A DNA stretch of 64,000 nt, taken from Ruminococcus sp. (GTDB lineage Bacteria > Bacillota > Clostridia > Oscillospirales > Acutalibacteraceae). The stretch covers positions 124,001 to 188,000 of the forward strand of contig JAFQRC010000003.1 of the NCBI GenBank assembly GCA_017410265.1, in the 5' to 3' direction. Each line of letters begins with the position of its first letter. Position 1 is the first letter of the stretch. Positions 42,539-52,299 of this stretch are shown in pieces. A model generated the notes under the pieces. The model had not been told where the DNA came from. It did no database searches and was given only the letters and a program-made list of their open reading frames with translations. Made by a program: the position numbers and the translations under genes.

Positions 42539-45500
42539 TTAAAAAATATTGTTGTTCAAAAAATCGTAATCTATAAAATTATCACTTACAATCCATTCAT
42601 CAGACTTTTTCATAGCAATAAACGCCAGCATTCGTTTACCCTTGAGTGTAGATGCTGAGAATTCAGTTGTGAACTGAACACGGTTTTTCACTGTGAGATT
42701 CGGCTTAGAAGTAGTACCTTCTGAAGATTCCACTGCATATCTGAATCCACTCGCAGATACCGTAACATCAACAACAGTTACTTTTCCTGAAGTTTTGTTA
42801 GCGGCAATAATTGTTTTTATTCCTTCTCTGAGCTTATCAAGATTCGTGGTTACGCCATCACTTGATGTTTCTGACAACACCTTCAGCAACTCAGCTTCAG
42901 AATAGTTCTTGTACTTATCAGAACCGTATAGCATTACATATACTATAGCTGCATCTGTGATAGTTTTGTCGTTATCCGGACAGTAGTACGGATTCATCAT
43001 CGTATTAAGACGAATTTTACGATTACCATTAGCATCAATGTATGTATCAACGCTGTTCTTGTACGCTGTAAGTCCCGGTGTTTCGTCCTCTTCTTTTCCG
43101 TAAACCGCGTATAATTCAAGATTGTTTGTAACTCTGTAAGCGTAGCTGATACTTGTAGATGCAATTGTTTCTCCAAGCTCATCGTATGACCAATAAAGGA
43201 ATCTATACGGGGTGTTCTCGTCATCATCATTAACGATCGTTTCAGGCATATCTATATAGTCGACATTATTACCGTAGATGTCTTTACCTGTCACGATATC
43301 ATTATCCGTAATCTTGTAAGTATCCCAGAACACCTGAGAATTAAACGCATCGTCTTCAGTGCTGTCACTTGCAACACGCTGGTTATAGAACGCATTGAAT
43401 GTAACCGTGTTATTACCTATGAGCAAATCACCATTTTGCGTAGCAGAGGCAAGCTCGTCTTCAGACAGGGTGTTCAATTTTAGTTCATACTGCTTTGGTC
43501 TGTTAAACAGCCATACATTAATAGCTGTAACCTCAGTATCATTACCCAGTGACTCAGGGTCGATTACATTAGAACCCTTGTAGTATGTTACCCATTTTTC
43601 ACCACAATCACAGATTTCGCCGAATGCATTTGTGTGGTAATTTAGCATATCAGGATTTTCTGAATATACATCACCGTAGGTGTAATACGTACCGTCATCT
43701 TTCTTACCAGCAAAGAAGTTCTTTTGCTTTTTAAGACCATTTTCACCAGTAGCTTCAGCCTGTGATGTCCAAATCACATAGTCGTCAATAATGTTATCAA
43801 CAGCAATCTCTTCATCAAAAACGATTCCCTGATCTGCTATCAATTTAGAGAAGTTAATTCTCTGTGTAACACCATTCAGATACGGCTCCCACTCTTCAGC
43901 TGTAAGCTCTTTTGTAAAGGTTGAATAATAATCATTGATCTGAGCAGGTGCTCCGTCTGTTGTTCTCTTACGGTCGTAATATTTGAATGTAACTGTGATA
44001 TTACCGAGTTTTATGAGCTTATTCTTCACAACAATTTCATCGTCCGAATTAACTTTAGCAATTCCTTCGATATAGCTGTTGATACCAGGAGTTGACCCCT
44101 CAGGCACGAATGTCTTTGTTGCAAAAGAGCCATTGTTTACAGCAAACTGTGGTGCTTCAAAGTTGAGTGTTCCGTCAGGAGTATACTCCCACACACGATA
44201 CTTATATCCAACAGGAATATCAAGTACATGTGCAGATTCTCCGTTATGCAAGGTTACTGTGTCAGTAACCACAACCTTGTCTTCTTTGTTTAAAAGCTGA
44301 TAACCAATAACATAAATCTGATTTGTATCAGGTTTATAGTTATCTGAGGTATCTGTTTCATCGAAAGCTTTAGTGATAGTAATATTCTGGGAAGGCTCAT
44401 AGTCATTTGTAAATACTACATCAATCGTACTGTCGGTAGGAACTTTCAGCACATCTGTTACTTTGCCTGTTCCGTTAGTCACAACCTCGGTAGAAGTAGC
44501 TGAATCATACACATTGGTTTTCCACGATGCAGTGACGCTGGAATCTTCAGTCAATTCGTAGATTTTAAAATTACTTCCCGGTGCAATTTTACCAAAAGTA
44601 GCTTTCTGGTTAGCCTTTAAGGTAAAGCAACCGTTTTCGTCAGTCTTATAATCAGTAGTTGCCAGAGCATCTACTGAACGGCTGCTTGTTGATGACAATA
44701 TATACGGACAGTGAGCATATGGTGACTCGTTTCCGTTTTCATCAACGGCTACAATCTTGAATTTATACTCCTTGGTAGCTGTAATATCTTTGTTGAGATT
44801 AGAAACCTTTTTGGATACTGTGGTACCACCTGAGAGTGTGTTGAGTCTGATCATACAGTTAGATGAACCCGCACCACGCTCAAGGTAGTATAACTTAAGA
44901 GTGTGCTCCTCAAAATCTCTGAGCTTAGGGTCAGCTTCAACACTTACAGGTACAGGAAGCTCATCGCCGTCAAACTCAAAGCTTCTCATAATTGTTTCTT
45001 TTACTTCAGTTTTCTGATCAGTGTCTATAACTTCCTCATATGCCATATAGTATAAAGAATACAAGCTTACTGTCTGGACTGCATATTCCTCATCAATTCT
45101 ATGCCAGCTTTTTCCGTATGTGCCGTCTGAATACTCAACTTTAGTGCCATCAGTATATATATATTCAGTCTTTACAGGACCTGTAACTGTAGACTCAGCA
45201 AAGTTTATGTTACCGCTAATCTTACCGTGGATATCGCCAATATCAAGCGCCAGTATTCCGTCGAGATAAACCCAGACATCGTCGTCACCTGAAAATTCGA
45301 ATTTTACATCTTCACCGTCGAGCTTACCATCTTTGGTCTGATAGAAATCAGTTTCGAGAGTCATACCAAACCAGAAATCCGGTGTATTAGCACGGTCTCC
45401 ATCAGTTACTATATAATTTATTGTACCATCGTCGTTTTTGGTAACCGCTCTTCTGAGTTCAGATAATCTGTAATTAGCTTTATTACAAAGGCTATCGTTA

Positions 45501-48472
45501 TCGTAATATATAGCGTCACCATTATAATTCAATTCACCGCTTGAGTGTGGCAAGTTAAACGGAGCAAACAAGCCCTGACAATCAGGGTGTGTAAAAGGTT
45601 CAGGACGAATTGGATGAACAGTGTAGTCATAAATCTTGAAGCTACCTGTCAATGTACCGTTCTGATCAGCACCAACACTTTCGTCTACGTCAAAGTAAGC
45701 GGCGTTTTTAGATGAGTCATAGTAATAATAGCCTTCGCTATCTTTCTGGAACAAACCGCTTGGATTGACTACCCTGAAACTCTGACTTACATACTCGTCA
45801 CCATTTTCAGCAAACGGATCATAATGGTCAAGCTGGAAATCATTATTACCACCTTCAAAACCATCTTCTGTATTAAACAAATACTTCAGAGAGCCGGAAG
45901 TATGATAGTTTGGTTTAAGATTTGCTTCAACTGGAATTGGATAATTGTTACCCGAACCATCGTTTGCTTCGTTTTTGGTATAAGCGTAATTATTTACGTA
46001 CGGATAATTATCCTTAAGCACACGACTCATTTCAGGGATGACACCATATGTCGTCTGACTAATTGCAAGGTTTCTTTTATCAAGTGAATTATCTTCGCCA
46101 TTAAAGAAGTCAAGAATACCATCGTCATTTATTCTTGAACCGTAGTTAAAAAGATTAACCTTGAATGTTTCTGCTACGGTATCAATCGTCATATCTGTTT
46201 CAGTGATATTGAACAGCTGAAAATCATCGTAGTTATTAGTATTTAAAGGGGTCAGACTCAAAGTACCGTTTTCGTCCATACAAAGGAACTGACCGGTTTC
46301 TTTAAACTGCAGTCTATAGCCACCACTATATTTGAATAAATACCAACTGTTTTTCTGGAACGAATCTACATTAACAATAAATTCATTGATACCAATTATG
46401 TTATTATCACATCCCAACACAGCATCTATCGTTGTGGTCGAATGGATGGTATATGAGCCGTCACCGGATCGTAGAAAATTCCAGTAATAATCGTGCTTTT
46501 TTATATCAGTATCAGCGCAGTTTTTAAACGTCTTCTCAACGCCATACGCTGTAGCACCATTGTCCAGATACCAATCTTTGTATTCTGATTTACCAGACGA
46601 AATATATGCATAAAACGACACCGTGCGGGTATAGTCGTTTGAGCCACTAAGGTCGTATACATACGGGTGTTGTGATGTGGTGTTTATATCAAAAACAGAT
46701 GCCTCTTCTCCTGTAAAACAGTCAAAGTAAAGCAAGCAGTCCGCAACCTGATGCCCGGTATAAACACTTAAGTAAGAACCCCCATAAAAATCAGAAATAT
46801 TTGCAACAGGCATAATAAAATATCCGCCGTCATCTCTTTTTCTGACTATCCATTTCTGGTCATCTGAGTTCTTATAATCTTTGGTATTCATAGCATACAT
46901 ACTACCACTACCCACTGGTTCGTCAGTATGTGATGAATCAAGATACTGTGAGTTAGCTGTATTAATGATTCTATATGTACCGTCGGACTGTTTTATAAAA
47001 TGCCACACCTGATCAGCAGCGGAGAAACCACCCTGTGCAAGCTGTCTTGTTCTAAGATATGTATCACCCGTAGTGAGAGCCACCTTTGTGTCCCAGCCGC
47101 TATACTGGAACGCATCAATATCAGCATAAAAATCAGTCCCAAGACCATCAGAGTCTGCGAGCGTATCGTAGGTTGTATTGATAACGAACATCTGATTGAG
47201 TGTATTTTCGTTATATGCAGTACTTTCTGTAGTAGTGTTGTTGTTGAAGATTGAAATGTGAACCTCACCATCATCTTTAATATTCAACACAAATCTGTCA
47301 TGTGCTTGTGCACGCAACATATAAAGTCCATCAACTTCGTATATACTCCAGTTCATAGGGGTATCAGAAATCCTAACAGAATTATCGTCATGATTAGCAA
47401 CAAGATACTTTCTGGTTTCTGTAGTATTCTCATAAGTAAGATTACTGCTAGATGGAGCAATTTCAATTGTATATGTTCCGTCAGACTGCTTTGTAAACAG
47501 CCACAACTCATTCTTTGTGTTTCCTGGAACAACTGCCTGAGGTGCTGTGCCATCACTATTGATTGCGAGGTTTTTATTTACACCAATGTTTGTAAGAGTT
47601 CCGGAAAAGCTTTCGTCGAGTTCGGCTAACCCATAGTAATTCTTACCATGATGTAATTTACAACCGGAAGATATCGTATCGTCCTCATATGTAATCTCTA
47701 GCATATACTTGCGATAACACTTTTGCGCTCCGTTTTCTGTATGAAACAGAGAACTGTTATTATAAAAATAAGCAAGATTATCAAACCTATCACTTGTACG
47801 TCTTAGATCATTACCACTGAAAACAGCTCTACCTGCGCACATGTGTGCAAGAAGCTCTCTGGTTGTATAGTCACTTAGTACAGTATCGGAATATCTGTAA
47901 TATTGAGGATTCACAACAGGAGAAAGAGTATGAGTATCTTTTTCATCAAGTCTTCCTTTGAAATGATTCCATGCATCCATATATGTAGGACATGCTTCTA
48001 TTAAGTCACTGTGTTCATCTCGGTAACAACGAATACAGAAAAACGGACTAGCGCATCTTCCTTCGTTGATACCAAAATTTAAATAGTGGCTATAAAGTCC
48101 ATAAGTATAATATGTCACCTGGTTACCATTAGTAGTACTATAGACGCTTCTCAAATCACCATTAAGTTGGAGGTAACATACAGGATCAAACACACCAATT
48201 CTGACCATATCATCACATTCAGCTACTTGGGTGTCATTCAAATAATTGTTATTGACCTTGCTTTCTATATATACATAATCATCCACAGAAGTTGGATAAT
48301 CTACAGTAATATCACTTTCAGAAGCAAGGGGTGCTATTGTAGAATCTGAATCTACCTGCTCAGGTTCAATCGTTAACGCAATAGCCGACCATGTAGCAAG
48401 CGGTATTGATGTAATAAACACCGCTAATACAAGCATCAGCGATATCACGCTATTTATGAACTTTCGTTTCAT
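42539..48472 (-). CDS. Giant secreted fibro-slime domain surface protein
   Basis: 1977 residues (numbers approximate). Signal peptide 1-36 (VISLMLVLAVFITSIPLATW). Near 100-143 a DPVCYLQLNGDLR...HYLNFGINEGR unit, a repeat type seen in Clostridial surface proteins. From about 300 to 800 several ricin-B-like beta-trefoil segments (WLFTKQSDGTYTIEI, WHFIKQSDGTYRIIN, KWIVRKRDDGGYFIM). A fibro-slime domain about 945-1215, with FSGDDDVWVYLDGILALDIG and HTLKLYYLERGAGSSN. Cna-B/SpaA-like segments about 1225-1440, then an unassigned tail. No LPxTG anchor and no dockerin, so how it stays on the cell is unclear. Probable carbohydrate-binding adhesin. ATG 48472 chosen; GTG 48481 is possible. A damaged 5' copy lies at 55100-55440. 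Confidence 0.85.
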   Translation of the reverse strand: MKRKFINSVISLMLVLAVFITSIPLATWSAIALTIEPEQVDSDSTIAPLASESDITVDYPTSVDDYVYIESKVNNNYLNDTQVAECDDMVRIGVFDPVCYLQLNGDLRSVYSTTNGNQVTYYTYGLYSHYLNFGINEGRCASPFFCIRCYRDEHSDLIEACPTYMDAWNHFKGRLDEKDTHTLSPVVNPQYYRYSDTVLSDYTTRELLAHMCAGRAVFSGNDLRRTSDRFDNLAYFYNNSSLFHTENGAQKCYRKYMLEITYEDDTISSGCKLHHGKNYYGLAELDESFSGTLTNIGVNKNLAINSDGTAPQAVVPGNTKNELWLFTKQSDGTYTIEIAPSSSNLTYENTTETRKYLVANHDDNSVRISDTPMNWSIYEVDGLYMLRAQAHDRFVLNIKDDGEVHISIFNNNTTTESTAYNENTLNQMFVINTTYDTLADSDGLGTDFYADIDAFQYSGWDTKVALTTGDTYLRTRQLAQGGFSAADQVWHFIKQSDGTYRIINTANSQYLDSSHTDEPVGSGSMYAMNTKDYKNSDDQKWIVRKRDDGGYFIMPVANISDFYGGSYLSVYTGHQVADCLLYFDCFTGEEASVFDINTTSQHPYVYDLSGSNDYTRTVSFYAYISSGKSEYKDWYLDNGATAYGVEKTFKNCADTDIKKHDYYWNFLRSGDGSYTIHSTTTIDAVLGCDNNIIGINEFIVNVDSFQKNSWYLFKYSGGYRLQFKETGQFLCMDENGTLSLTPLNTNNYDDFQLFNITETDMTIDTVAETFKVNLFNYGSRINDDGILDFFNGEDNSLDKRNLAISQTTYGVIPEMSRVLKDNYPYVNNYAYTKNEANDGSGNNYPIPVEANLKPNYHTSGSLKYLFNTEDGFEGGNNDFQLDHYDPFAENGDEYVSQSFRVVNPSGLFQKDSEGYYYYDSSKNAAYFDVDESVGADQNGTLTGSFKIYDYTVHPIRPEPFTHPDCQGLFAPFNLPHSSGELNYNGDAIYYDNDSLCNKANYRLSELRRAVTKNDDGTINYIVTDGDRANTPDFWFGMTLETDFYQTKDGKLDGEDVKFEFSGDDDVWVYLDGILALDIGDIHGKISGNINFAESTVTGPVKTEYIYTDGTKVEYSDGTYGKSWHRIDEEYAVQTVSLYSLYYMAYEEVIDTDQKTEVKETIMRSFEFDGDELPVPVSVEADPKLRDFEEHTLKLYYLERGAGSSNCMIRLNTLSGGTTVSKKVSNLNKDITATKEYKFKIVAVDENGNESPYAHCPYILSSTSSRSVDALATTDYKTDENGCFTLKANQKATFGKIAPGSNFKIYELTEDSSVTASWKTNVYDSATSTEVVTNGTGKVTDVLKVPTDSTIDVVFTNDYEPSQNITITKAFDETDTSDNYKPDTNQIYVIGYQLLNKEDKVVVTDTVTLHNGESAHVLDIPVGYKYRVWEYTPDGTLNFEAPQFAVNNGSFATKTFVPEGSTPGINSYIEGIAKVNSDDEIVVKNKLIKLGNITVTFKYYDRKRTTDGAPAQINDYYSTFTKELTAEEWEPYLNGVTQRINFSKLIADQGIVFDEEIAVDNIIDDYVIWTSQAEATGENGLKKQKNFFAGKKDDGTYYTYGDVYSENPDMLNYHTNAFGEICDCGEKWVTYYKGSNVIDPESLGNDTEVTAINVWLFNRPKQYELKLNTLSEDELASATQNGDLLIGNNTVTFNAFYNQRVASDSTEDDAFNSQVFWDTYKITDNDIVTGKDIYGNNVDYIDMPETIVNDDDENTPYRFLYWSYDELGETIASTSISYAYRVTNNLELYAVYGKEEDETPGLTAYKNSVDTYIDANGNRKIRLNTMMNPYYCPDNDKTITDAAIVYVMLYGSDKYKNYSEAELLKVLSETSSDGVTTNLDKLREGIKTIIAANKTSGKVTVVDVTVSASGFRYAVESSEGTTSKPNLTVKNRVQFTTEFSASTLKGKRMLAFIAMKKSDEWIVSDNFIDYDFLNNNIF

Positions 48473-48510
48473 AATCTTCACTCATTTCATTAAAAACTTA
48501 CAATTTAATA

Positions 48511-48539
48511 ATTATATTATCTTGCTATAACACTGTCAA
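48511..48539 (-). promoter_or_regulatory. Consensus promoter of the giant surface protein
   Basis: Minus strand TTGACA (48539-48534), 17-base spacer, TATAAT (48516-48511): a perfect sigma-A promoter, 39 bases before the start. Confidence 0.88.
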
Positions 48540-48580
48540 GGTAATAAGCTCTGTATGACGCTTGACAAACTTTTTGTTCT

Positions 48581-49618
48581 TCAAGCTATAGGTTCGCCAA
48601 TAGGCAAGCCTGTTTCAAGCTGTGCTAAATAAAACTGAATCGATGTTGCATCTATAATACTCAAAACCCCGTCAGCGTTTACATCTGCTCGAAGGGACTG
48701 CTCGTTTGAGAGTTCAACAAACATCGCTAAAGCCTGCTGTATAAATGTCGCATCCATAACACTAATTATACCGTCACCGTCTGTATCTCCCAGAATCCCA
48801 GAATCTTCACCTAATGACAGCAGTACAAAGTCTATCGAGTTAGCCACTGCATAAGTATGAGCGTATGAATCCCTATAGCAGTAAATAGTTACAGAATCGG
48901 AATTCTTAAAAGCGGTTGAGTCTATTGAGGTTATTTCATTCGGTAGATAAACTCTATTAAGATTTTTGCAATTTGCAAAAGAATATCGCTCAACGGTTGT
49001 CATAGAGCTTGATGCTTCAAACTCTTTTACAAGAGTGTTGTAAAAAGCACTCTGACCAATTCGGGTCAAATTTTCAGCAGACGGAACATATTCCAAAGAC
49101 TGACAGTTGTAAAATGCCAAATCCTCAATCTGCTCAATTGTATCTGACAGCACTATATCACTAAGCAATGCGCAATTCTGAAATGCTGATTTAGGTAAAG
49201 CTGTTATATTTGCATTAAACTCCACTTTCTTCAGTGCCGAGCAATTCATAAAAACACTCTTGCCGACAGAAGTCACTGTTTGTGGTAGTGTTATCATTTC
49301 GATAGAAGTACAATTAGCAAATGCACTTTCTCCTATTTCGCGTATAGTTGAAGGTATGCTTACATTTACAATGCTTTTATTCCCAGAAAAAAGCGAATCT
49401 CCCATTACAGTCACAGTATAATCATATACTTTTGAAGGAAGTTCTACATCGGTATCATCTCCGATATATTCAACTATAGTGGCTTCGTTAGTAGTGCTGT
49501 TTATACTAAATCTAAAATCTTCTACATAAATCGTCATTGCTGAAGAACTGATAGAAAACATAGCTATCAGCATAAGTATCGACAACACGACAGATAATAT
49601 TTTTCGGGTTATTCTCAT
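48581..49618 (-). CDS. Secreted BspA-type leucine-rich-repeat protein with C-terminal dockerin
   Basis: 345 residues. Signal peptide about 1-27; LRR_5 repeats about 30-260 with the recurring pattern ...IGESAFANCTSIEMITLP, VTSVGKSVFMNCSALKKVEF; then a type I dockerin with two calcium loops, DTDGDGIISVMDA and DVNADGVLSIIDA. LRR_5 proteins often bind host or plant polymers; the dockerin would attach it to a cohesin scaffold that is not in this window. Start ATG 49618 preferred to GTG 49627. Confidence 0.88.
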   Translation of the reverse strand: MRITRKILSVVLSILMLIAMFSISSSAMTIYVEDFRFSINSTTNEATIVEYIGDDTDVELPSKVYDYTVTVMGDSLFSGNKSIVNVSIPSTIREIGESAFANCTSIEMITLPQTVTSVGKSVFMNCSALKKVEFNANITALPKSAFQNCALLSDIVLSDTIEQIEDLAFYNCQSLEYVPSAENLTRIGQSAFYNTLVKEFEASSSMTTVERYSFANCKNLNRVYLPNEITSIDSTAFKNSDSVTIYCYRDSYAHTYAVANSIDFVLLSLGEDSGILGDTDGDGIISVMDATFIQQALAMFVELSNEQSLRADVNADGVLSIIDATSIQFYLAQLETGLPIGEPIA

Positions 49619-49675
49619 TATTAGCACACCTTATATAATATATAGTTCATATTTGTTATCAGCTAAATATAAACC

Positions 49676-52195
49676 CTACATCTCTTCTATGAGTCCTGCA
49701 AGATACATCTGAATTGTTGTAGCATCACTTATGCTGATAACGCCATCTTTATTTGTATCAGAGTTTTTGAGTGCTACTCCTGTGAGTTCATAGAGCTTTG
49801 CCAGGTGCATCTGCACGAGGGTTGCATCCATTATAGTTACCGCGCCATCGAGGTCGACATCTGCAAGTACAGGCTCTGTGATTGTTACAGTCTTACTTCC
49901 TACGAATACATTTCCGCCGTTGCCTGTATTAATTGCATATACATATACAGTCTGTTCGCCTCGAAGGTCAGTTGTGATTATTGAATCGAATCCGTGGTTA
50001 AGTCCAGTTCCGTATACTTCTTCAATATCCTCTCTTAATGTATCTGCCTTTATCTTGTGCAACTGCGCTCCTTCTGAGCCTGCCTCTCCTCCGATATACA
50101 CATGGATTTCCAGAGCTTCGTCGATGTTATCGTAATCAAACGCCCAGCCTCTCACAAATATAGCTCCGCCTTTGTTTTCTACTTCATCAAAACAACCTTC
50201 TGGGTTATTGAATGTTGTTTCATACGGATAGCCTGTCTTGTTTCCATGACTATCATAGGCGTATACATGTATTGTGTATTTACCGCTCATATCGTCAAAA
50301 TCTGCAAGCGGAACTGTAGCAGTTGCTACACCGTTTTCTAAGGTCATATCATACCAGATTGGATTTTCTGTAGCTTCACTCCATACAGCCATACTAATTT
50401 CTGTTATTTTTCTGTCATCAGTTGCATCACAGGATACAGTGAAGCTGTCAAGTGTACTTGATGCTATCTTCACGTTTTCTATGGTAGGTGCTACTGTATC
50501 GTCAGAAATTGTTATTGTTCTGGTTTCAAGCTGTATAGTTCCGCCATTTCCTTTATTGATAACATAAACACAAACGTCCTGAGTACCTTTTAGTCCTGTA
50601 TCTATATAATCATCAAATCCGTGATTTGGTCCGCATCCATGTAACGCATCAACATCTTCTCGTGGCTTGTCTGCATATATAACTTTGCCTTCTACTCCCT
50701 CTGCGCCGGCAGGTCCGCCTACATATACATGAACCTCCAGAGGCTCGTCTATTGCATCTTTATCAAAAGCCCAGCCTCTGACATGAATTTTTCCGTTTTC
50801 TTCTTCTACTACATCCAAGGTAGCTGTTGGTTCATGGAAGGTGGTGTAAAAATCACCGTTCACTCCGCTGTTTCCTGCTAAATCGTAAGCATAAACATGT
50901 GTATAGTACCTTCCGTTGTAGTTATCAAAGTCTGCAATCGAAATAGTACATGTTGCTACACCGTTATTTACAGTACCTTCGTACCAAATAGCGTTTTCCG
51001 GTGAATCTATCCATGTTGGGAAAAGTACATTTTTCAGATAGCCGTTGTCGCTTACATTACAGCTCAAGGTATATCCGTTATTATCCGAAGAAACAACAGT
51101 CACCTCTGAAACAACAGGATTTTCTGTATCTGCTGTGATATTCACGGTTGTATTACCTACAAGTGTACTGTCGTTTGCACCGCTGTCATCAATAGCATAA
51201 ATATATACCTCCTGCTGACCAGTAAGGCTCGTTGGAATAATCGCATCAAAGCCGTGATTATTTCCGCATCCGTAAGCGTTGTGTACGTCAGTTCTTTCTG
51301 CGTTTGCGGTAATTGTGTGTCCTTCACCTTCTCCTGCAGGACCACCGATATAAACGTGAACATCAAGCGCTTTTGAAACATTATCTCTATCAAATGCCCA
51401 ACCTTTGACAGTTAATGAGCTAGCCCCACCAATCACTTCATCTAAATTAGCTTCTGGTGATACTGTTGTAACAACATTAGGTGGAGCATCAACTGTACCT
51501 TCATATCTCAGTATGCTGTATGTTGAACTATATTTTGAAGCGAGTGATGAAGGAGTATAATACGAACGCTTAATCTGTGGAGGTGTCTGCTCAGTAATTT
51601 CAATCTGAGTCATTGTATCTCCTGAATATGTGATTCCAGTAACAAGTATAACGTGGCTACCTGCGTGGTTTAACGCATCACCAAGCTGGAGGTTAGCACG
51701 GATATTTGACTCAGTTGCTTTTCCTAAGTTTGTTGATTTGTAAGGAAGTGAAGAAGTTGTGTTTCTTGAAATATCCCAAGCATAAGATACAAACGCAGAA
51801 CAGTCATTACAATAATATGTGGATTCTTTGTTGTAAGTTGAACGCACTGTGTAGTGTTTGCTGTTTGGGTCAGCAGCTGCCTCAAGAAACTCTTCTCTTG
51901 TTGCACCGAAGTTTTCAAATCCTACATACTTACCAGTATTTATAGGCTGACCGTACGGAATATGGTATGTACTTCCCGCATAAAATGTACCGCCCCAACC
52001 TGCTACAGTCGTCTGACATACCCAAGTTGTATCATACATATAATCGGCTCTGGCTACGATATTTAGCTGGTTTTGTGTTGCTTTTGTCTGTGAAACTGAT
52101 ACTGTTGCTGCGTTTACGCTGACAGCTGATAAACTTGTAAAACAACTTAATATCATAACAAGACAAAGTAAAATACTAATTACTCTTTGTTTCAT
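49676..52195 (-). CDS. Secreted cysteine amidase/peptidase-like protein with repeat modules and dockerin
   Basis: 839 residues. Signal peptide 1-29. Catalytic domain about 45-230 of the CHAP/NlpC-P60 superfamily type: Cys in CNDCSAFVSYAW near 132 and His in HAGSHVILVTG near 182, with third-residue partner uncertain. Then three copies of a GWAFD...HVYIGGPAG...NHGFD module (about 250-355, 455-560, 660-770) separated by two GBS_Bsp-like modules. C-terminal dockerin (DVDLDGAVTIMDA, DTNKDGVISISDA). Probably a peptidoglycan or protein hydrolase on a cellulosome-like complex. TAGGAGTG precedes the ATG. Confidence 0.85.
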   Translation of the reverse strand: MKQRVISILLCLVMILSCFTSLSAVSVNAATVSVSQTKATQNQLNIVARADYMYDTTWVCQTTVAGWGGTFYAGSTYHIPYGQPINTGKYVGFENFGATREEFLEAAADPNSKHYTVRSTYNKESTYYCNDCSAFVSYAWDISRNTTSSLPYKSTNLGKATESNIRANLQLGDALNHAGSHVILVTGITYSGDTMTQIEITEQTPPQIKRSYYTPSSLASKYSSTYSILRYEGTVDAPPNVVTTVSPEANLDEVIGGASSLTVKGWAFDRDNVSKALDVHVYIGGPAGEGEGHTITANAERTDVHNAYGCGNNHGFDAIIPTSLTGQQEVYIYAIDDSGANDSTLVGNTTVNITADTENPVVSEVTVVSSDNNGYTLSCNVSDNGYLKNVLFPTWIDSPENAIWYEGTVNNGVATCTISIADFDNYNGRYYTHVYAYDLAGNSGVNGDFYTTFHEPTATLDVVEEENGKIHVRGWAFDKDAIDEPLEVHVYVGGPAGAEGVEGKVIYADKPREDVDALHGCGPNHGFDDYIDTGLKGTQDVCVYVINKGNGGTIQLETRTITISDDTVAPTIENVKIASSTLDSFTVSCDATDDRKITEISMAVWSEATENPIWYDMTLENGVATATVPLADFDDMSGKYTIHVYAYDSHGNKTGYPYETTFNNPEGCFDEVENKGGAIFVRGWAFDYDNIDEALEIHVYIGGEAGSEGAQLHKIKADTLREDIEEVYGTGLNHGFDSIITTDLRGEQTVYVYAINTGNGGNVFVGSKTVTITEPVLADVDLDGAVTIMDATLVQMHLAKLYELTGVALKNSDTNKDGVISISDATTIQMYLAGLIEEM
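49690..51400 (-). repeat. Paralogous module block, copy A
   Basis: The 3' two-thirds of the amidase-like gene. Long stretches are nearly identical in DNA to 52310-53990, at a constant offset of about 2.62 kb; differences are mostly single bases. Confidence 0.8.
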
Positions 52196-52299
52196 AAAAA
52201 TACACTCCTAAAATATAATTATTACAAACAAATAAATTACTCAAAGATATACAAACAATCCAGAGAGTACTTATTTGTATATGCACGCTAAATTTCCTA

